Shown here piece by piece: positions 13,120 to 13,163 of a stretch of DNA of 13,163 nt. This DNA comes from Candidatus Woesearchaeota archaeon (lineage in GTDB: Archaea; Nanobdellota; Nanobdellia; Woesearchaeales; WJIZ01): assembly GCA_018303575.1 (NCBI GenBank), contig JAGVXW010000005.1, positions 1-13,163 of the forward strand, in the 5' to 3' direction. Made by a program: the position numbers and the translations under genes. The notes beneath the pieces are model-generated. The model searched no databases. It was not told the DNA's origin and was given only the letters and a program-made list of their open reading frames with translations. Position 1 is the first letter of the stretch. Every line of letters starts with the position of its first letter.

Positions 13120-13140
13120 ATTTTGATTTATAAAGAGCAG
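13120..13140 (+). promoter_or_regulatory. TATA box near the right edge, gene outside the window
   Basis: TTTATAAAG at 13127-13135 would place a plus-strand transcription start near 13157. No gene starts inside the window, so it probably serves a gene beyond the edge. The palindromic core could also work leftwards, but the start it predicts (near 13105) is 66 nt from the next minus-strand ATG. Confidence 0.35.
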
Positions 13141-13163
13141 ACAATCGTGGATATTTTCACGAA

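Noticed and set aside
13104..13125. Short TTGTT/AACAA inverted repeat near the right edge, considered as tRNA or small RNA.
   Set aside because: Arms of only five bases, no cloverleaf or conserved tRNA loop sequence.
1..13163. CRISPR arrays, rRNA, tRNA, insertion sequences.
   Set aside because: I saw no spaced direct repeats, no tRNA or rRNA signature, and no transposase motifs on either strand.

Overview
The window looks archaeal. The first genes of the transcription units carry TATA boxes (one with a BRE-like CGAAAC directly upstream) whose centres sit 25-27 nt before the start codon, which means leaderless transcripts. Most downstream genes instead carry GGAGG or GAGGTGA-type Shine-Dalgarno sites. 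The gene families also fit: an archaeal-type thiolase with a DUF35 partner, an ACP-free set of fatty-acid genes, and an MNT/HEPN pair. A DPANN or related uncultured lineage is possible, but nothing here fixes the phylum. Most of the DNA is GC-rich; the first ~490 bases are clearly AT-richer.

Left edge (1-486): the tail of a plus-strand ORF and an unrecognised AT-rich minus-strand ORF meet tail to tail.

Main operon (5063 down to 489, minus strand): FabZ/FabA-type dehydratase, thiolase, a fusion of a DUF35-like OB domain with DUF362, a second thiolase, and a FabG-type ketoreductase. Genes overlap or lie 1-3 nt apart, and one TATA box drives the leaderless dehydratase. Together they could condense acyl-CoAs, reduce the 3-keto group and dehydrate the hydroxyacyl intermediate. 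No acyl carrier protein, KAS enzyme or enoyl reductase is present. The fabG frame is broken near base 591 and about nine conserved codons are missing.

Middle (5192-8974): a minus-strand gene resembling a shrunken, degenerate PEP-synthase/PPDK-type protein shares a divergent promoter region with a plus-strand pair, biotin carboxylase (with a ~120-residue N-terminal extension) and biotin-protein ligase. BCCP and carboxyltransferase genes are not in the window. Carboxylase and ligase would serve malonyl-CoA or another biotin-dependent carboxylation, plausibly linked to the fatty-acid-like operon.

Right part (8979-13163): an MNT-HEPN module whose HEPN gene has two in-frame TAG codons, with a perfect 18-bp palindrome over its promoter; a two-gene operon of a YjbQ-like protein and a hotdog thioesterase; an unrecognised 333-residue protein; a 76-residue two-helix membrane protein; and an unrecognised 205-residue protein. 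A plus-strand TATA box at the far right suggests another gene just beyond the edge. The most noteworthy items are the ACP-free thiolase/FabG/FabZ operon with its DUF35-DUF362 fusion, the extended biotin carboxylase, the PEP-synthase-like protein, and the doubly interrupted HEPN gene.
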